A stretch of 64,000 nucleotides of DNA. Origin: Sophora flavescens. Lineage: Eukaryota; Streptophyta; Magnoliopsida; Fabales; Fabaceae. The notes below the pieces were generated by a model that was not told the DNA's origin, did not search any database, and saw only the letters and a program-made list of their open reading frames with translations. This document shows, piece by piece, positions 58,324 through 64,000 of this stretch. The translations under genes and the position numbers were made by a program. The stretch covers positions 1-64,000 of the forward strand of contig JAUPTC010000177.1 of NCBI GenBank assembly GCA_030762895.1. The letters run 5' to 3'. Each line of letters starts with the position of its first letter. Position 1 is the stretch's first letter.

Positions 58324-60022
58324 CTATGGGTGGTACACTTCAAGAAAGAAAGTTTCCCAACGCCTCTTTATGATGTTGATGTCAGAACCAGACAATGGAG
58401 ATGGATTGTTGAATATCTGCAAGTTTAATTGGACAAAAGATTATTACTTTTAAGTAATAAACTAACATAAAACATATAACGAATCTATACTATTACTTCT
58501 AATTGTGTCAATTAACATTTACCTCACTCCATCTTTCAGTGATCCCGGAGGAGATAATTTCCAACATCCACTGCATCACATAGTAGCCACATTCCCATGA
58601 CCCACGTTGTATACGTGACTACGTACAAATGAAACCCAATTAGAATATGAGGAATTAAATAAAATAGAAATCAATTATTGTACCCACTGCATTTGATGCA
58701 TTTGAACTAATAAATATCTTACGCTGGGAATAATCCATCTGATAGCCCGAGCACGCCTTTCACCACGCTGCATGTGGGATGCATTAATAGACCTATCATG
58801 ACAAAAACATTAATTAAAGTATATATAATAGATTTCAGATAATTAAAACAACTGCATTACTAATTATAAAGTATTTTAACGCTTACGTTTCGATGATCGT
58901 CTTCAGTTCATTCGCCGGCTTATGTCCCAATGAGCAGTAAGAAGACCACGACGCTCATTCTTGGGTACAAGAGCAACGATTTGCCAATGCTTTGTATTTG
59001 CGGAACAATTAGTGACTGTAAGTCATATATAGTTATACTTAAATTAATAACCGGTACTTACTTATTGAGATAAGGCGCAAGATAGAATTGATGATCGTCT
59101 CGGGCAAGTATATCACGTATGGTAGTGACCGGGTCTTCCGATGCTACGAGAACATCACCCTGAATGAACATGGGGTCAATGAACCCATAAAGGGCGAGGT
59201 TACCCTGATCGACTAACATACGATGCAGATACCTAATATATTGGAAAAACATGTTAATTATCATTGTATTTAAAAATTAATTACGTACTTAACTTATAAA
59301 TAAAATGTACTTACGTGCACCAAAACGATATTTGTGCAAAACTGGCCATTTCTTTATTGAGTGCCATCTCCATAAGTTCTTTCTTTGGTATATACAGTTC
59401 ACCAGGGCTGGCATCATGTTCCAACGTTACCAATGCTGCATCATCCTCCATGGTGACAACCTGTATAGCAAGATCTTTGAAAACATCACCATGGCCAGGT
59501 GCCCCTTTGTCGATCCCCTAAACAACATACATATAAATTAGTAATCACGGATAATTAAGTTATTTAATTCGTTATGAACTAAATGGTCAAATGAATACCT
59601 TGACAGAGCAGACATCTCGGTCTTCCTAGATCCGACCTTTTAGGCACAATATCATTTCCAACATCCTATAACAAATACAAATAAAGCATTATCTTTAAAC
59701 AATAATAAATATATTTCAACTATGAATATAGAAAAACACAACTAACCGAATACCTCGGATGCAACAAGAAAGCCGACCGAGTCTTCTTGGCCGGAGGATG
59801 AAGTTACCAGGGGCCCGACCCACTGCTTGAACCTCCTCGGTGGGCACGGGGACTCGAGCATCAGCATCTCGAATAATCTCAACAGACACCCTCGGATGAT
59901 CGTCCGGTAATAACCGATGGTGTATGGTATTACCTAACTTATTATATGCCCTACCCAATGCCACTAAGCGGCATGATGATGATGATGATCATCAACATAC
60001 AGCTCACACCTATCGTGGTCGC

Positions 60023-60054
<32 letters not shown>

Positions 60055-61467
60055 CGAAAGCATCATCATCATTTTCGGGATGATGAGGAGGATCACATGA
60101 GCCCTTAGTGCTCACATGGACAGAGAGGGTTGGACAGAGGGTTAGACACCTTTTGTCATCTGCTGGGACAAAGAAGTAAATATTGCCATCTCTGGGCAAA
60201 CCGCTCGCTCATCTCCCGTCAAGCTCACCTGCAATCTCCAGTTTTAGTTGTGCACTATCTGCAAACCAATCCCTGAGGCATAGGAGTGAAGATGAACCAA
60301 GGTAAACGAGAATGCCGACTCCCCATCCAACACCAATGACACTGCCCGGCTGGTCTGGTTTACCGATGGCAGTAGATAAGATATCATTGCGTCCTCTAGG
60401 AACAAAGGTTCCTTGGGTTAGCTGATCATCCAAGGCATCCTATCACATAAAAATATCAGGTCACATTACAATTCGGTAACAATCTTAAAATGACAATTAC
60501 AACAAACTATACTTACAATCCTCTCAGCTACTTGGCGGGCCTCCTCGGATGTATATTGTCCCGTTTTTCTTTGTCGGCCCCTCTTCCATGAACGATGGCG
60601 TGGGGGTGGAGGTGGATCAACAACCTCTGGAAGATTTTCAGCATTAGGATCCGCCTGAGATGCTGCCTGCTGACGTACTTTCTTTTCCTCTTCAACCATT
60701 TTCTTAACAAGCTTTTTATATCCCCCACGAGACATGACATGGGGGTAGACATTCTTGCTTTGGTTTTCCTGCCCCTTTTTCCTCTTCTCCTGTTATAAAT
60801 AAAAGACAATTAAATTACATAAGTAAATGAAATTAATGCAATTACATAAATTTAGAGACAAATCAAATAAGTTAACCTGAAAGCTGGGATCACGTCGGCT
60901 CTGAACAAAGCGATCCCACGTCGCCTTGTCAAGAAACGGATACACCTCAAGTGGGTTCTTTTTACTTTTTGGAACGAATATATAGTATCTGCCCAGGTCG
61001 GCCTTAAAACCCCTCCAACGCTCTACAGCATACTTCAGGAAACGCTTCTTCATAGCGTATGTATCCTGTATGTCAAATTTCAACAACATTAAGACCAAAA
61101 GAATCAACGAATTACTGTATTATATTATTAAGATAAAAATAAAGTAGATACAGACAAACACAGGACGTAGAAGTATAGATACCAGAATACTCTCCCATAT
61201 CTGCTCCTTCACGTCCGCTGGTACATCTCTCCACCTATCAATGAGTATACTAGGCCTGTTCCTAGCAAGGGTCGCCACAAAACTGGTAAACTGATCTTCC
61301 ATTGGCCCAATAGGTTTGAGGTTATCATCAAAATCTACTCTTATCCTCTGATTTGACCCACGGTTGGCAGTCAAATGCCTCATCCGTGTGGCACGTCTAC
61401 CCTTTCTACCGGTAGACGGGGTCTCTGACCCGCTGCATGAAGGAGGTGTATCCTCATGATCAGCCAT
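58324..61467 (-). pseudogene. CACTA TNPA-like (Transposase_24) protein fused to a Ulp1-like protease
   Basis: Multi-exon gene. Exon 1 (61467-61183) starts MADHEDTPPS and holds FVATLARNRPSILIDRWRDV. Exon 2 (61065-60877) has KRFLKYAVERWRGFKADLGR. Exon 3 (60789-60517) has a basic region, five prolines and TSEEARQVAERI. Exon 4 (from 60439) has FVPRGRNDILSTAIGKP and meets a stop near 60209. Later exons give PVPTEEVQAVG (about 59830), the 59518-59315 exon, and the protease at 59264-58324: FYLAPYLNK, KHWQIVALVPKN, RGSWECGYYVMQW and the end FFLEVYHP-stop. His and Cys are visible, but the Asp region near 58935 is frameshifted (GHKPANELKTIIE in another frame). The first part probably binds subterminal repeats. 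Non-functional as read. Confidence 0.75.
60022..60075. repeat. (CAT)n microsatellite
   Basis: About ten uninterrupted CAT triplets and a second short CAT run lie between exons 4 and the PVPTEEV exon of the TNPA-like gene. In one frame they give a poly-methionine run, an artefact of the repeat. Expansion may have disturbed the gene. Confidence 0.8.
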
Positions 61468-61636
61468 GTATACCTGTTTAAACACAAAACAAAAAAAACT
61501 TGTTAGTATGTCAGGATAAATATCAAACATAACTTATAAATATCGATCAACGTACATAAACATAACTTATAAATATCAACGTAAACACATAATATGCCAA
61601 ACTTGATGGTAATATCAAACTAAACTTACTTTGTGG

Positions 61637-64000
61637 TCAATTAGTAAAGTTCTCCCATAACCCTTCTTGGTGATCATTACGAGTAGCATGTACATCATCC
61701 ACTTCATTTTCCTCATTGAAATTAGGCACTCGTGTTGAGAAAGAAGGAGTATCAGAAATATCAAGAGTTGAATCGTGATTTCCCTCACTACCGTTATACA
61801 TGTTTTTTCCCTGGAGAACCACTGACCACCTTTTGTTAGAAGGATCACGGATATAAAACACTTGTTTTGCTTGGGATGCCATGATGAAAGGTTCCTCTTT
61901 ATTACCTACCTTACTAAGGTCCACCAATTTGAATCCTAACTCATCGGTTTGCACACCATTGTTACTGTCGACCCACTGACATTTAAAAACAGGTACTCTA
62001 AACTTCGTGTAATCAACCTCCCATATCTCTTCAATGATTCCAAAGTATGAAAACGATGCCATAACAGGGTTTTTATCTTTCGAACTAGAGAAATGCATGG
62101 ACTCAATGACGACCATAACCCCACTGTTTTGCATAGTACTTTTGTCATCCGGGACTTTGTATAGAAGGAAAACTTATTGATATCGTACCCACTCCAAAGC
62201 ATATGACATCAAAGTTAGGCCCCTGTGCTAGCCATTTTAATGTAGCAGAAGCATAGTACCATCCTTTGCAATTTTTTTCTTTAAACCAGTTCAAGAAAGT
62301 CTTGTTATGCTTGTTCAAACACCATTTTTCATTCATTCTAGGGTAAGTTTCATTGATAATGCTTTTATGCTCACATAAGTATGGTTCAACCTCATCGGTG
62401 TTATTCAATATATACAAATGTGCTTGAAGCACTTCCTCCCGATCCATGCTCTTAAAAGTGATACCTCGTGTACCCTTACCATCATATCTTCCTTCGTGAT
62501 TCGAGACTTCGAAGCCCTACAGTTCCGCTTCCGACATGTAGTCTGTACAAAACTCAATAGCTTCTTCTACAACATACCTTTCAACAATAGATGCTTCCGG
62601 GACGGTGTGGATTTTTCATATATCCTTTCGGGATCTTCATGTATCACTCAACCGGTACATCCACCTTAAATAAACGGGACCGCACAATCTAATCTCCCTC
62701 ACTAGATGAACAATCAAATGAACCATGATGTCAAAAAATGAAGGTGGAAAATACATCTCCAATTGGCACAATACAATGGCTGCCTCATTTTCCAACTCAT
62801 CCAAATTTTTAGTGTCAATGACCTTGCTACATATAGCATTGAAGAATAAGCATAACCTAGTAATGGCATGTCTGACTTTTTTAGGCAATATGTCACGAAT
62901 GGCCACCGGTAGTAGTTGTTGCATCAAGACATGACAATCATGAGACTTTAAGCCAACTAATTTGAGATCTGTCATTGAGACAAGTCTTCTGATATTTGAA
63001 GAGTAACCCTGTGGCACTTTGACTCCCCGTAGACATTCACAGAAACTTCTTTTCTCTTTTTTTGATAAAGTATGACATGCTGGGGGCAAATAAGTCTTCT
63101 TATCCCCCACTTTAAGTGGAGCTAACTGCTCTCGTATACCCATCGCAACTAGATCCAGACGAGCATTCACACCATCCTTTGTCTTGCCTTGAATGTTGAG
63201 AAGCGTTCCGATTAAACTGTCAAACACATTTTTCTCTACATGCATCACATCAATACAATGTCTTACATCAAGCTTGCACCAGTATGGAAGATCAAAGAAG
63301 ATCGACCTCTTCTTCCATATTTTCTTCTCTGTAGCCTTCTTCCCGGGTCTTCCCATAGATAACATTAGTGTTGTTCACCCTTTCATAAACTTGCTCTCTA
63401 GTCAAGGCCACCGGAGCAATTTCATTCTCCTAAGTCCATTGAAAGCTTTCCTCAATCTACGATAAGGATGATTACGTCGGAGAAATCTCCGATGCCCAAG
63501 GTAGACCGTCTTCCTTCCATGTTGCAGTTGATGGTAACATGTGCCTTCTTCACATATTGGACATGCTTTATGCCCCTTAACACTATACCCACACAGGTTC
63601 CCGTATGCTGGAAAGTCATTGATGGTGCAAAATAACATGGCACGCAATCTGAATGTCTCACGGCAATACCCGTCGATCACATCAACGCCTTCATCCCACA
63701 TCATTCTCAAGTCTTCAATCAAGGGACTCAGATAAACATCAATATCATTTCCTGGCTGTTTAGGACCCGAAATCATCATACTTAACATAATGTATTTGTG
63801 CTTCATGCACAACCAAGGAGACAGGTTGTAAATTACAAGGAGAACAGGCCATGAACTATGAATACTACTTAAGTTTCCATATGGATTCATTCCATCGGTA
63901 GCAAGTCCAAGCCTGAGGTTTCTGGGCTCATTGCCGAAATCCGGAAACAAACTATCAATTCTCTTCCATTGCAAAGAATCGGCCGGATGGCGAAGCTGTC
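61637..64000 (-). pseudogene. TNP2-type CACTA transposase, 3' part, frameshifted (5' end outside window)
   Basis: From the right edge: RHPADSLQWKRID, LRLGLATDGMNPYGNLSS, SGPKQPGNDIDVYLSPLI, CPICEEGT, then DVRHCIDVMHVEKNVFDSLI, SHDCHVLMQQLLPVAIRDI (Transposase_21), FFDIMVHLIVHLVREI (DUF4218) and, near 62100-61800, SFSYFGIIEEIWEVDY and FKCQWVD (DUF4216). Frames change near 63410, 63355, 62650, 62200 and 62150, and TAG lies at 62519-62517. The protein ends at 61637. Unlike the TNP2 at 48056, the catalytic segments survive, but the gene cannot make a full protein. Confidence 0.88.

Larger units (their letters stand above)
57637..64000 (-). mobile_element. Second CACTA transposon (3' end in window, continues past the right edge)
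   Basis: The terminal sequence CACTAGTGCACAAAGGGG begins at 57637 directly after satellite. Inward lie subterminal repeats, then on the minus strand a TNPA-like/Ulp1 gene (stop at 58324) and TNP2 (running off the window). The gene order, TNP2 then the Ulp1-fused gene then the 3' end, fits plant CACTA elements. Its terminal and subterminal motifs (ACATCGGTT) are unlike those of the element at 45148, so this is a separate family. The 5' end and the 3-bp target duplication cannot be checked. Confidence 0.88.

Noticed and set aside
59951..60199. An open frame with a run of methionines and isoleucines
   Set aside because: It arises from the CAT/GAT microsatellite read in a non-coding frame.

Overview
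The window is plant nuclear DNA made of repeats and transposable elements. I found no intact host gene, no tRNA, no rRNA and no CRISPR array. The organism is a flowering plant, probably a eudicot. The support is a telomere-like TTTAGGG background, Tekay/Del-type Ty3/gypsy LTR elements, a plant L1-type LINE with a C-terminal RNase H, and two CACTA transposons with plant TNP2 and Ulp1 genes. The species cannot be named from this sequence.

The base layer is about 28 kb of degenerate, G-rich satellite in three blocks, all in the same orientation (1-7516, 19908-38149, 55062-57636). Its unit is roughly 19-20 bp, a TTAGGG core followed by a TTTGGGTCAAAA-like tail. Larger segments have been duplicated inside it: about 200 bp, 0.77 kb and 1.3 kb in tandem, plus related stretches about 9 kb apart. 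Every other element interrupts or abuts this array.

Interruption 1 (7517-19907) is nested on the minus strand. A LINE (ORF1 start at 19854, ORF2 end at 11596) is split in ORF1 by a 5'-truncated gypsy LTR on the plus strand (about 16138-19499). Its 3' side is replaced by the 5' end of a second, related gypsy family: LTR 7985-11435, PBS, and a short gag fragment that ends at the satellite.

Interruption 2 (38150-55061) is a long-LTR gypsy element that encodes only Gag (400 aa, three zinc knuckles) and looks like the non-autonomous TR-GAG type. It lies in the satellite between near-identical target-site copies. Its 3' LTR contains a 7136-bp CACTA transposon (45148-52283) with a perfect TCA duplication, and the sister LTR shows the empty site. 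This CACTA carries a truncated TNP2, a broken Ulp1-like protease gene, and fragments of two host genes: anamorsin/DRE2 and a glutaredoxin.

Interruption 3 (57637 to the window end, minus strand) is a different CACTA family with a frameshifted TNP2 and a fused TNPA-like/Ulp1 gene.

The most interesting points are the two captured gene fragments with host-style splice sites, a conserved candidate leader intron between LTR promoter and gag in two gypsy families, and the higher-order structure of the telomere-like array.
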